Source: an uncultured Eubacteriales bacterium
GTDB lineage: Bacteria; Bacillota; Clostridia; Oscillospirales; Oscillospiraceae
Assembly: GCA_900549705.1 (NCBI GenBank)
Contig: URPI01000015.1
Span: forward strand, 1 to 23,644
Length of the DNA stretch: 23,644 nucleotides
Direction: 5' to 3'
Part shown: positions 8,143-15,366 of the stretch, in pieces
Position numbering within the stretch: position 1 is the stretch's first letter
Layout of the letters: each line of letters starts with the position of its first letter
Position numbers and translations under genes: made by a program
Notes under the pieces: generated by a model
Told to the model about the DNA's origin: nothing
The model's input: only the letters and a program-made list of their open reading frames with translations
The model's database searches: none

Positions 8143-10014
8143 TTATGCGGGCTGTTCCGTGTAATACTGTGCCTGTGCACTCCACAGTTCAAAGTATTTT
8201 CCGGCTTTATCCTCCAGCAGTTTCTCGTGTGTTCCTTGCTGAATCACTGCGCCGTGGTCGAATACAGCAATTTCATCGCAGAATTTGCAGCTGGACAGGC
8301 GGTGACTGATGTAAATTGCGGTTTTTCCGCTGGATATTTTATCAAACTTTTCGTAAATTTCCGCTTCCGCAATGGGGTCAAGGGCGGCAGTGGGTTCATC
8401 CAGGATGATGAAAGGGGCATCCTTATACAGCGCCCGGGCAATGGCAATCTTCTGTGCCTCGCCGCCGGAAATTTCCACGCCATCCTCAGCAAAGTCCTTA
8501 TAAAGCTGGGTGTTAAGGCCATCCGGCATGGTTTTCAGGCGGTCACCGAATCCGGCATCTATCAGCGCCTTGCGTACCTTTTCTTCATCATAGATGCTGC
8601 TGCCCGCCACATTGTTGCCCAGCGGCTGAGAAACCAGCTGAAAATCCTGGAACACCACAGAAAACACGTTCAGATAGTCCCGGTAGTTGTACTTGCGAAT
8701 ATCAATCCCGTTGAGGAGAATCTGCCCCTCCTGAGGGTCATACAGGCGACACAGCAGCTTAATAAAGGTCGTTTTGCCGCTGCCGTTTTCACCCACAATG
8801 GCAAGCCGCTTGCCAACCTTGAATTTCATGTTGACATTTTTAAGTGACCAGTTCTCGCTGCCGGGGTACTTGAAGGAGACACCCCGAAATTCCACCTCAT
8901 ACTGGCAATCCCGCCGTTTTTCCGTGGTCAGGCTGCCCTGATACATGGCGTTGGGAATATCCAGATATTCAAAGGTCTTATCCAAATACGCCGTGTTGGT
9001 TTTCATTGCACCAGTCATGCACGTCAGGCTGAAAAGGCTGTCCGCCAAAGCGGTGGCAGCGCCCACATACTGGGTGATACTGCCCACATCAAAGGCTCCT
9101 GCCCAGGCTTTCAGGCAAGTGAACACATAGGTAACACCGGTAACGATGGCAGTGATGCTCACACCAAGGGCAGAATAAATCCCAAGGGGACCTCTTGCAC
9201 ATTTGGCAAGTTCTCCATCTGCGCTAAAAATATGGCATTTGTCCCAATAAGCAGATATTAAATCCTGCTGGTTGTACATCCGAATATCCGCACTGCGTCC
9301 CTTTTTGCTGCCAATGAAGCCGAAGTAGCCGAACAGGCGGTTGCCTAACGTAGCTTCCTCCGAAGCATTCCCCCAATAGGTATAGGCCTTTGCATTGAAC
9401 TTTCCCGCCAGGAAGGTGACCGCCAGCATCACTGCGGCAAGCACAGCAATAAACAGCGGGTGATTGAGCACCGTCAGCCAGCCGGCATTCCCCGGCACAG
9501 GCGCAGCAAAGAGGCTTACAGTCAGGGCAATGCCGCTGAGGATGCCCACAATGCCCTTAAAGCCGTCATGGAAGATGTAGGGCACCCGCGCCAATCCCCA
9601 GCTGGAGAAACGCTCGTTCTGCTGAATCTGCTGCCGCAGGTCGTGGGTTTCCTGCTTGTCCAAATCCGCATAATCCATGGAAAATGCCTTACGGATGAAT
9701 AGGATTTCCTTCCGCCCCCAGATGTCGCTGAGCAGCGTTTCTTTTCGCTGATTGAGAAATACTTTGGCAATAGCAAGCAGACCTGTGGTCAGAACGCCTG
9801 CCGCCACCCATTTCCACAGCACCTCCGGTCTGCGTAGAAGTGCCAGCTCCCGCAGGATTGCGGCGGAGAAAAAGACCGTCACATACGGAAGCAGCGCCCC
9901 CACTCCGGCATGAAGGGCATACACCGGGAATAGCTTCGGGCCAATTTTATGCAGCTCCTTCAATGCCCGCAGGTGCTGCTTCATCGCATAGCGAAGGGTT
10001 ATTTTCTTTTCCAT
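8143..10014 (-). CDS. ABC exporter half-transporter, second subunit
   Basis: A 623-aa fused membrane/ATPase subunit of a type I ABC exporter. The N-terminal about 330 residues hold several hydrophobic segments (VYALHAGVGALLPYVTVFFS, VAAGVLTTGLLAIAKVFL). The ATPase domain has Walker A VGENGSGKTT near residue 405, signature ISGGEAQK near 515, Walker B with catalytic Glu FIILDEPTAALD near 535, and the H-loop YISHRL. The signature is ISGGE rather than LSGGQ. Its ATG overlaps the stop of the preceding ABC gene by one base (TAATG), which implies translational coupling and a heterodimer. The substrate is unknown. The upstream LytTR/GHKL genes suggest a peptide or an antimicrobial, which is inference only. 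Confidence 0.92.
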   Translation of the reverse strand: MEKKITLRYAMKQHLRALKELHKIGPKLFPVYALHAGVGALLPYVTVFFSAAILRELALLRRPEVLWKWVAAGVLTTGLLAIAKVFLNQRKETLLSDIWGRKEILFIRKAFSMDYADLDKQETHDLRQQIQQNERFSSWGLARVPYIFHDGFKGIVGILSGIALTVSLFAAPVPGNAGWLTVLNHPLFIAVLAAVMLAVTFLAGKFNAKAYTYWGNASEEATLGNRLFGYFGFIGSKKGRSADIRMYNQQDLISAYWDKCHIFSADGELAKCARGPLGIYSALGVSITAIVTGVTYVFTCLKAWAGAFDVGSITQYVGAATALADSLFSLTCMTGAMKTNTAYLDKTFEYLDIPNAMYQGSLTTEKRRDCQYEVEFRGVSFKYPGSENWSLKNVNMKFKVGKRLAIVGENGSGKTTFIKLLCRLYDPQEGQILLNGIDIRKYNYRDYLNVFSVVFQDFQLVSQPLGNNVAGSSIYDEEKVRKALIDAGFGDRLKTMPDGLNTQLYKDFAEDGVEISGGEAQKIAIARALYKDAPFIILDEPTAALDPIAEAEIYEKFDKISSGKTAIYISHRLSSCKFCDEIAVFDHGAVIQQGTHEKLLEDKAGKYFELWSAQAQYYTEQPA

Positions 10015-11822
10015 TAAAAATCCTTCCCTTCCTGATAATAGCGGCTCTGCACCTCAAAGAGCTTTGCATATGCGCCGCCCTGTGCCAGCAAGCCCTCGTG
10101 GCTCCCCTCCTCTGCAATGCCGCCGTCTGCCAGGAAAATAATCCGGTCACAGAATCGGGTGGAAGCCAGCCGGTGAGAGATGAAGATTGCAGTCTTCCCT
10201 GCTGTCATATCATTGTATTTCATGTAAATGTCGTTTTCCGCAATAGGGTCAAGGGCAGCAGTCGGTTCGTCCAGCATCAGAATGGCTCCGTTTTTATAGA
10301 GAGCCCGTGCCAGCATCAGCCGCTGGGTCTGCCCGCCGGAAAACAGTACCCCATCCAGGTATACATCCCTGCCCACATGGGTCTTGCACCCTTGGGGCAA
10401 TGCCGCAATCGACTGAGTCAACCCTGCCAGTTCCAGACAGGACGCAACTTTCGCTTCGTCAATATTATCTTCCGACAGGGCAATATTTTCTTCCACGGTT
10501 ACATCCAGGAGGGAGTACTCCTGAAACACCGCACTGATAAGGCCGTAATAGTCCCGGCGGTTAAATGTACGTACATCCTGTCCATTGAGCAGTACCCTCC
10601 CCTCGGTGGGGTCAAATAGGCCACATAGGAGCTTAACCAGTGTCGTTTTGCCTGCACCGTTCAGGCCAACGATAGCCAGCTTTTCCCCGCTGTGGACGGT
10701 CAGATTCAGATGGTGAATGGTATCGTGGTCTGTGCCGGGATAGCGGTAAGATACGTTTTCCAGCCTCAGCTCGTAGCGCTCCGCCTTGGGAATCTCCACG
10801 CCCCCTTCAAACCGGAAGGGCTCCGGGTATTCCAAAAACTCCCGCACCTGAGAAATATCCAAGCTCTCCTGGTGCAGCTTGACGCTGTGCTGCAAAATAC
10901 CCATCACCCAGGTGGTAAAGGTGGACACTGCGGTGAAATACAGCAGGAACTGCGGAACGGTCAGATTTTGTTTCAGCGCCATGTTCAGCAGGTATACATA
11001 GGCGATGCCGTTTCGTGCCATGGTAAGCACAGCCTCGGTAACATCCGCAAGCAAAAGCTTACGCTCCACCTTATATAGATAATCCAGATAGGCATTGTGG
11101 ACGCTGTCAATCATGTCATCAAACCAGTTTTGAAGGCCGAAAATCCGCACGTCCTTTGCCAGCTCTACCGATTCTGCCTTGTCCCGGATGTAGCGCTTCT
11201 TTGCATAGTACTTTTCTTCCTGTTCCCGCTGGGTAAACTGCCAGCCATTCACGCGCCGGGACACCAGAAAGCCAACAAGGCAGGTGGCAACGGTCACCGC
11301 CAGCAGCACCGGGCTGACCCCGGATAGAATGGTCAGGTATACCACAAAGCCGCCAATGTTTTGCAGCAGACACGTCAGAGTCTCCCAGATATGCTCCGTT
11401 GCCGCGTTATTGGAATTGCTGGCCATGCCCGCCTTTTCCCGGAGCATGATAAAATCAGCCTTCAGGGTATTGGGATAGGAGGTTGTGTTGTTCTTCTGCC
11501 CCAGCAAACCAATAATGGCGGAGCGTACATCAACCCGTGGGAACAAAACATTGTGCTCAATGTAATCCTTGGCTCCAATGGCAAAGAACAGCGCCAGGGT
11601 AAAAAATCCGATGGTCGCCAGCAGACTGCCCAAGGGAGCGTGCTGCTCTACCCGAGTTAGTATTTCCGGCGCAATATACAGCTGCGTCAGGTTGTACAAC
11701 ACCTCCAATCCTGCCGACAGGATGCAGAACAGGAGCACCCGCCTGCGGGTATTCCAGGCAATTTTTGTCATCCACCAGACATTTTGAATGACATTATACT
11801 TCGGTTTTGTTTTTTCTTTCAT
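10014..11822 (-). CDS. ABC exporter half-transporter, first subunit
   Basis: A 602-aa type I ABC exporter subunit with a membrane domain (for example VLLFCILSAGLEVLYNL, ALFFAIGAKDYI, FVVYLTILSGVSPVLLAVTV) and an ATPase domain. It has Walker A VGLNGAGKTT near residue 385, signature FSGGQTQRLMLARAL near 493, Walker B LMLDEPTAALD near 514, and the H-loop FISHRL. Both this and the partner gene keep the catalytic Glu after Walker B, so neither site is obviously degenerate. GAGGTGAGG precedes the ATG. It is the first gene of the exporter pair and lies 93 bases downstream of a histidine kinase gene; a terminator and a candidate promoter fall in that gap, so it can probably be expressed separately from the two-component genes. 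Confidence 0.92.
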   Translation of the reverse strand: MKEKTKPKYNVIQNVWWMTKIAWNTRRRVLLFCILSAGLEVLYNLTQLYIAPEILTRVEQHAPLGSLLATIGFFTLALFFAIGAKDYIEHNVLFPRVDVRSAIIGLLGQKNNTTSYPNTLKADFIMLREKAGMASNSNNAATEHIWETLTCLLQNIGGFVVYLTILSGVSPVLLAVTVATCLVGFLVSRRVNGWQFTQREQEEKYYAKKRYIRDKAESVELAKDVRIFGLQNWFDDMIDSVHNAYLDYLYKVERKLLLADVTEAVLTMARNGIAYVYLLNMALKQNLTVPQFLLYFTAVSTFTTWVMGILQHSVKLHQESLDISQVREFLEYPEPFRFEGGVEIPKAERYELRLENVSYRYPGTDHDTIHHLNLTVHSGEKLAIVGLNGAGKTTLVKLLCGLFDPTEGRVLLNGQDVRTFNRRDYYGLISAVFQEYSLLDVTVEENIALSEDNIDEAKVASCLELAGLTQSIAALPQGCKTHVGRDVYLDGVLFSGGQTQRLMLARALYKNGAILMLDEPTAALDPIAENDIYMKYNDMTAGKTAIFISHRLASTRFCDRIIFLADGGIAEEGSHEGLLAQGGAYAKLFEVQSRYYQEGKDF

Positions 11823-11848
11823 GTTTCCTCACCTCGTAACCCTACTCT

Positions 11849-11854
11849 ATCATA
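11849..11854 (-). promoter_or_regulatory. Candidate -10 box for the ABC exporter operon
   Basis: TATGAT (read on the - strand, 11854 to 11849) lies just after the kinase gene's terminator and 27 bases before the exporter ATG. No recognisable -35 box is found at the right distance, as expected for a promoter that needs an activator. This is a weak call. Confidence 0.35.
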
Positions 11855-11884
11855 AAAAATCGTCCCCGGTTTATTCTGGGGACG
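11852..11884 (-). terminator. Intrinsic terminator after the GHKL kinase gene
   Basis: On the - strand CGTCCCC (11884-11878) pairs with GGGGACG (11867-11861) around a 10-base loop, followed by ATTTTTTATG. It separates the two-component genes from the ABC exporter pair. Confidence 0.85.
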
Positions 11885-11910
11885 AATTGTTATTCTGGGG
11901 TGATGAATTG
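11871..11910. repeat. Tandem near-duplicate upstream of the ABC exporter
   Basis: TTATTCTGGGG followed by a short variable stretch and GAATTG occurs twice in tandem, at 11871-11889 and 11890-11910, a period of about 19-21 bases. The first copy overlaps one arm of the kinase terminator. The spacing (about two helical turns) is like the direct repeats bound by LytTR regulators, but a chance microduplication cannot be excluded. Confidence 0.6.
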
Positions 11911-11915
11911 CACAC

Positions 11916-12578
11916 TCAGGTTTGCGGGATGAGAATTTCCGTTGTAAATGCCCCATCCTCGGAATTGCGGCTTAAATAACCACCCAGGCGCTCAATGATG
12001 TTATCAATCCGCACCAGGCCAAAGCCGTGTCCCTCCCCCTTGGAGGTTTGAAACAGATTCCCAACCTTGTTTAGCTTCCTGCCGGATGTGAAATTGGTAA
12101 AGGAAATATAGAGCTGTGTGCCTTTCATGTCCATGTACACCCGAATCTGCCGTTCCCTTTCCGGCAAGGACAAGCTGGCCTCTATGGCATTATCAAATAA
12201 ATTTCCAAGAATACAGCACAAGTCCAGCTCGGACATTTGCAGCTTCACCGGAATGTGGGCATCACAGTGAACCGCAATGGATTTGGACTGCGCCAGGGAT
12301 ATTTTGCTGTTGAGGATGGCATCCGCCATGGCATTTCCGGTTTTCACAACAGTGTCCACCGTATTCAGGTCTGTGTCCAGCTCATCCAGGTAGGCTTTGA
12401 TGCCATCCATGTTACCGTTTGCCGCCATCACCTTCATTGCCTGAATGTGGTTGCGATAGTCATGCCGCCAGCCCCGCATTTTGCGGTACATATTGTCCAC
12501 TTCCTGATAGTGGGTTTCAATCAGCTCCCGCTGGTAGGCGGCAATGCGCTTGTCAATCTGCTTTGAAAAAAGGGACAT
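11916..12578 (-). CDS. Soluble GHKL-family sensor histidine kinase (AgrC-like catalytic core)
   Basis: A 220-aa kinase consisting only of the catalytic core. Residues about 1-95 are helical and include the phosphoacceptor segment WRHDYRNH (H39), as in the Spo0B/AgrC-type dimerisation domain. The GHKL ATPase follows, with the N-box GNLFDNAIEA at about 125-134 and the G-box GHGFGLVRI at about 183-191. There is no transmembrane or sensor domain, whereas AgrC-type kinases normally carry about 200 residues of membrane sensor, so this is either a cytoplasmic kinase or one that relies on another protein for input. It lies 11 bases downstream of the LytTR response regulator stop, with AAAGGAG before its ATG, so the two form one operon. 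A terminator follows it. Confidence 0.88.
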   Translation of the reverse strand: MSLFSKQIDKRIAAYQRELIETHYQEVDNMYRKMRGWRHDYRNHIQAMKVMAANGNMDGIKAYLDELDTDLNTVDTVVKTGNAMADAILNSKISLAQSKSIAVHCDAHIPVKLQMSELDLCCILGNLFDNAIEASLSLPERERQIRVYMDMKGTQLYISFTNFTSGRKLNKVGNLFQTSKGEGHGFGLVRIDNIIERLGGYLSRNSEDGAFTTEILIPQT

Positions 12579-12589
12579 GGTTTTCTCCT

Positions 12590-13287
12590 TTATGTATGCT
12601 GAATAATTGCCCGATTCAGCGGCTCATAGGCACCCCTTGGCAGCGCCAGCACCGTGCCATCCGACAGCAGCACCTCGGTCTTGGTGACACGGCGAATGTA
12701 TTTCAGGTTGACAATCAAGGCTCTGCCCGCCCGAAAAAAGCGGCTGTCCAGTTCCTTTTCAAATTCCCCCAGGGATCGCTTCACCGTATAATCCGCTTTT
12801 GCATGAACCGTTACATAGTTCTTGAATACATCCAGATAGCGTATTTCATAAAAAGGAATCCGCACCATTTCTCCGGTGCATTCTAAATTCAAGCATCTGT
12901 CCTCCTGCTTTCGCTTTTCCAATGCCCTGTCCAGCACCGCAAAAAGCTTTTCCTGCTTTACCGGCTTCATCAGGTAATGCAGGGCCGCCACTTCATACCC
13001 TTCCGCAATATAATCGGAGTAGCCGGTGATGAACACAATCTGCACCACTTCGTTCTGGGCGCGTACCTTTTTGCCATGGTCACACCATCCATGGCTCCCA
13101 TCTCAATATCCAGCAGAAGAATATCCCACGCCTTGTCCTCTGCATAGCGGAACAAAAAGCTTTCTGCGGAATGAAACTGCTCCGTCTGAACCGCCACATG
13201 GCGGTCTGCCGCCCATTGAACCAGCAGCTCCTCCACGAACCCAGCGTCCGTTCTGCTGTCATCCACAATCGCAACTCTACAGGCCAT
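12590..13287 (-). pseudogene. LytTR-family response regulator, broken by a one-base frameshift
   Basis: Two overlapping frames together make a complete LytR/AlgR-type response regulator of about 232 aa. The first frame (ATG at 13287) encodes the receiver start: acidic pair VDD (D9-D10) and phosphoacceptor D60 in ILLLDIEMG, up to DGVTMAK. The second frame encodes the rest of the receiver (QIVFITGYSDYIAEGYEV, LMKPVK) and the LytTR DNA-binding domain (IRYLDVFKNYVTVHAKADYT, FFRAGRALIVNLKYI). The switch falls at the A5 run read on the - strand (13072-13068): adding one A restores MAKKVRAQ and an uninterrupted protein. Without correction the first frame stops at 12970 after 105 aa. The cause could be a real mutation, an assembly error, or, less likely, programmed -1 frameshifting. 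RBS AAAGGA precedes the ATG; the paired kinase is intact. Confidence 0.82.
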
Positions 13288-13313
13288 GGCTGCATTCCTT
13301 TCGTTTTGTATGT

Positions 13314-13341
13314 ATTATAGCGCTTTCTCCGCCGGATGCAA
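13314..13341 (-). promoter_or_regulatory. Promoter of the LytTR-GHKL operon
   Basis: Read on the - strand, TTGCAT (13341-13336) and a perfect TATAAT (13319-13314) are separated by 16 bases. Initiation near 13307 would leave about 20 bases of leader before the ATG at 13287. Confidence 0.6.
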
Positions 13342-13344
13342 GAA

Positions 13345-13401
13345 AAAATCATAAAAGCGCAGCCTCACACCGGACGTGTCCGCCCGAGTGAAAAGCTGCG
13401 C
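13345..13401 (-). terminator. Intrinsic terminator of the ylxM-ffh-rpsP-khpA-rimM-trmD operon
   Basis: On the - strand GCGCAGC (13401-13395) pairs with GCTGCGC (13363-13357), with an inner TCAC/GTGA pairing and a small CGGAC/GTCCG hairpin at the top. It is followed by TTTTATGATTTTTT. It lies 17 bases after the trmD stop. Confidence 0.82.
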
Positions 13402-13417
13402 CGCATGATGGCCTTCG

Positions 13418-14188
13418 TCAATCCACGTTTTCTCTTTTTTCAGACAGCTCACGGTCTTCCTCTTCCATTTCCTTCAGCAGTTTTTTATCCTGCTTTGAGG
13501 ACAGGTCGAGCTTTTGGTACATATCCGGTCTTCTGACTTTGGTGCGCCGCAGGGATTGCTTTCTGCGCCAGAGGTCTACCAGCTTATGATTGCCGGACAG
13601 AAGAATCTGCGGCACTTCCCTTCCGTGCCAAACCGCAGGGCGACTATACTGGGGATATTCCAATAAGCCATTAAAATGGCTCTCGTCCTCAAAGCACTCC
13701 GGGTCGGCAAGGACACCGGGAACCATGCGGCAAATGGCATCCGTCATGGCCATGGCAGCAATCTCGCCGCCGGTCAGCACAAAATCCCCCAGGGAAAGCT
13801 CCTCATCCACGCACTCGTCTATAAAGCGTTGATCGATACCCTCATAGTGCCCGCATACGAAGATGATATTCTCCTTCTTACTCAGGCGAATGGCATCTCT
13901 TTGCGTAAAGGTATGGCCGCAGGGAGAAAGATAAATCGTATGAACCGGCCCGGCCGCCTCATCGCAGACGGATTCCCAGCAGCGATACAGCGGATCTGCC
14001 TGCATAATGGCCCCCCTGCCGCCCCCATAGGGATAGTCATCTACCTGATTCTGCTTATTGGAGGTATAATCCCGGATTTGATGCGCCTCAATATGGATGA
14101 ACCCCCGCTCCTGGGCACGTCCCAAAATGCTCTCGGAGAGTACATCTCCCAGCGCATCCGGGAACAGAGTCAAAATATCAATCCTCAT
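13418..14188 (-). CDS. trmD: tRNA (guanine-37-N1)-methyltransferase
   Basis: TrmD methylates N1 of G37 next to the anticodon using S-adenosylmethionine, which prevents frameshifting. The 256-aa product has the SPOUT trefoil-knot motifs in order: MRIDILTLFPD at the start, YPYGGGRGAIMQ, IYLSPCGHTFTQ, CGHYEGIDQRF, and SLGDFVLTGGEIAAM. The start at 14188 is chosen because it gives the canonical MRIDILTLFP; the open frame upstream to 14254 only overlaps rimM in another frame. TrmD's ATG lies inside the end of rimM (11-base overlap), so the two are translationally coupled. It is the last gene of the ribosome/SRP operon, and a terminator follows. Confidence 0.97.
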   Translation of the reverse strand: MRIDILTLFPDALGDVLSESILGRAQERGFIHIEAHQIRDYTSNKQNQVDDYPYGGGRGAIMQADPLYRCWESVCDEAAGPVHTIYLSPCGHTFTQRDAIRLSKKENIIFVCGHYEGIDQRFIDECVDEELSLGDFVLTGGEIAAMAMTDAICRMVPGVLADPECFEDESHFNGLLEYPQYSRPAVWHGREVPQILLSGNHKLVDLWRRKQSLRRTKVRRPDMYQKLDLSSKQDKKLLKEMEEEDRELSEKRENVD

Positions 14189-14669
14189 CGTTGCGCATCC
14201 CCTCGATGACGGTGACATCCATGCGGTTGGCATCCAAATCCGTGTGATGCACAAACGCTTTTACTGCGGGAATCAGATACTCATTCTCCCCCCGCACCAC
14301 ATACACCTGATTGCCTGGATAATCCAGCACATCCTCTATCTTCCCCAGAAACCGGTTGTCGCTGTACACCTCCACGCCAATCAGCTCTGCGGCAAAAATC
14401 ACATCGTCAGAAATGTCCTCGCGGTGGAGCTGGACAATTTTCCCACGCATGGATTGTGCAACTTCCATGGTGTCAACTGTGTCAACTTTTAGTAGATTAC
14501 AGGTTTTTTGCACACGGCAAGAGGAAATTTTATATTCTGCACCGTCAATCACACATCGTTTAAACCCGCACAAATCCTCTGGAGAATCCAGCCAGCAAAG
14601 CACCTTCATTTCTCCCTTTACACCATGAGTGGTGACAATTTCACCGGCATCAATCAATTGGAGTTTCAT
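14178..14669 (-). CDS. rimM: Ribosome maturation factor (30S assembly)
   Basis: RimM binds ribosomal protein S19 and helps mature the head of the 30S subunit. The 163-aa product has the family layout: an N-terminal beta-barrel (AGEIVTTHGVKGEMKVLCWLD) and a PRC-barrel C-terminal domain (AAELIGVEVYSDNRFLGKIEDVLDYPGNQVYVV, YLIPAVKAFV). Two starts are possible, 14687 and 14669. The second is preferred because GAAGGAG lies 9 bases before it, while the first has no site and adds only MKELFA. The gene is preceded by a 137-base gap with strong RNA structure (14723-14806) and overlaps trmD by 11 bases. Confidence 0.96.
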   Translation of the reverse strand: MKLQLIDAGEIVTTHGVKGEMKVLCWLDSPEDLCGFKRCVIDGAEYKISSCRVQKTCNLLKVDTVDTMEVAQSMRGKIVQLHREDISDDVIFAAELIGVEVYSDNRFLGKIEDVLDYPGNQVYVVRGENEYLIPAVKAFVHHTDLDANRMDVTVIEGMRNDED

Positions 14670-14722
14670 TGCAAACAGCTCCTTCATCGGTATCAGACTA
14701 CTTTATTATTTCTACATAAACG

Positions 14723-14806
14723 AAAATGCGTGACGAAAATTCGCCACGCATAGCCGTTTCTTCCAGGGTGCTGACCCTACCCCAATAGGCAGTGCCAACA
14801 GCGGCC
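14723..14806 (-). promoter_or_regulatory. Structured leader with terminator-like hairpin between khpA and rimM
   Basis: Read on the - strand straight after the khpA stop, GCCG (14805-14802) can pair with CGGC (14756-14753), enclosing small stems GGC/GCC and AGGGT-CAGC-ACCCT (14778-14765). A strong hairpin follows: 14751-14741 with 14736-14726, 11 bp with one mismatch. It is followed by TTTCGTTTAT. The layout resembles an aptamer-plus-terminator attenuator, but it may be only a partial internal terminator. I do not recognise a known riboswitch class. Confidence 0.5.
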
Positions 14807-15037
14807 TTATTCCACAATTTCGACAGTAACCTTCTCGCCAGTGCGCTGGGCAACCGTCTTAATAATGGTACGGATTTCTTTCGCAATCCGTCCCTGGCGG
14901 CCGATAACCTTACCCATGTCCCCTTCGGCAACATGGAGTTCCAGAACCTTCCCATCTTCGCTGGTCTGTTCTACAACGGTGACCGCATCAGGATTGTCCA
15001 CCAGGTTTTTTGCCATGTACTGCAAAAGTTCCTTCAT
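14807..15037 (-). CDS. khpA: KH-domain RNA-binding protein KhpA (YlqC)
   Basis: A 76-aa single-domain KH protein. The GxxG loop that contacts RNA is seen as VIGRQGRIA (G46-G49). In other Firmicutes KhpA pairs with KhpB (Jag/EloR) and affects cell elongation and sRNA binding; KhpB is not in this window. Its place between rpsP and rimM is the usual Firmicutes order. It follows rpsP by 22 bases and is at full family length (about 75-80 aa). Confidence 0.95.
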   Translation of the reverse strand: MKELLQYMAKNLVDNPDAVTVVEQTSEDGKVLELHVAEGDMGKVIGRQGRIAKEIRTIIKTVAQRTGEKVTVEIVE

Positions 15038-15059
15038 CGTGTGACTCCTTCAGGGAAAA

Positions 15060-15299
15060 TTACATGACGCCAGCGCTCTTGAGCAGGCCACGAACGGTAT
15101 CGGTGGGCTGTGCGCCGTTCTTAATCCAGGTCTGAGCCTTCTCGACATCGACATTGATGGTAGCGGGCTCGGTCAGAGGATTGTAAACGCCAATCTCTTC
15201 GATGCAGCGGCCATCGCGGGGAGAACGGGAATCAGCAACAATGATACGGTAGAAAGGAGCCTTCTTGGCACCCATTCTTCTCAGTCTGATTTTAACCAT
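15060..15299 (-). CDS. rpsP: 30S ribosomal protein S16
   Basis: S16 is a small-subunit assembly protein. The 79-aa sequence opens with the invariant MVKIRLRRMGAKKAPFYRI and contains VADSRSPRDGR and IEEIGVYNPL, the family hallmarks. GGAGGTGAAACTCTC precedes the ATG. It lies 67 bases after ffh, a gap with a short GCAAA/TTTGC inverted repeat but no convincing terminator, so it is probably cotranscribed. Confidence 0.98.
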   Translation of the reverse strand: MVKIRLRRMGAKKAPFYRIIVADSRSPRDGRCIEEIGVYNPLTEPATINVDVEKAQTWIKNGAQPTDTVRGLLKSAGVM

Positions 15300-15366
15300 G
15301 AGAGTTTCACCTCCATAAACAATCTCAATTTATATCGCAAAGCGTTTTGCTTAAAGCGAACGGAAT

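Noticed and set aside
12970..13072. Canonical programmed -1 frameshift signal in the response regulator
   Set aside because: The site is A AAA AGG rather than A AAA AAG, and response regulators of this family are not known to need recoding; a mutation or assembly error is simpler. Kept only as a minor alternative.
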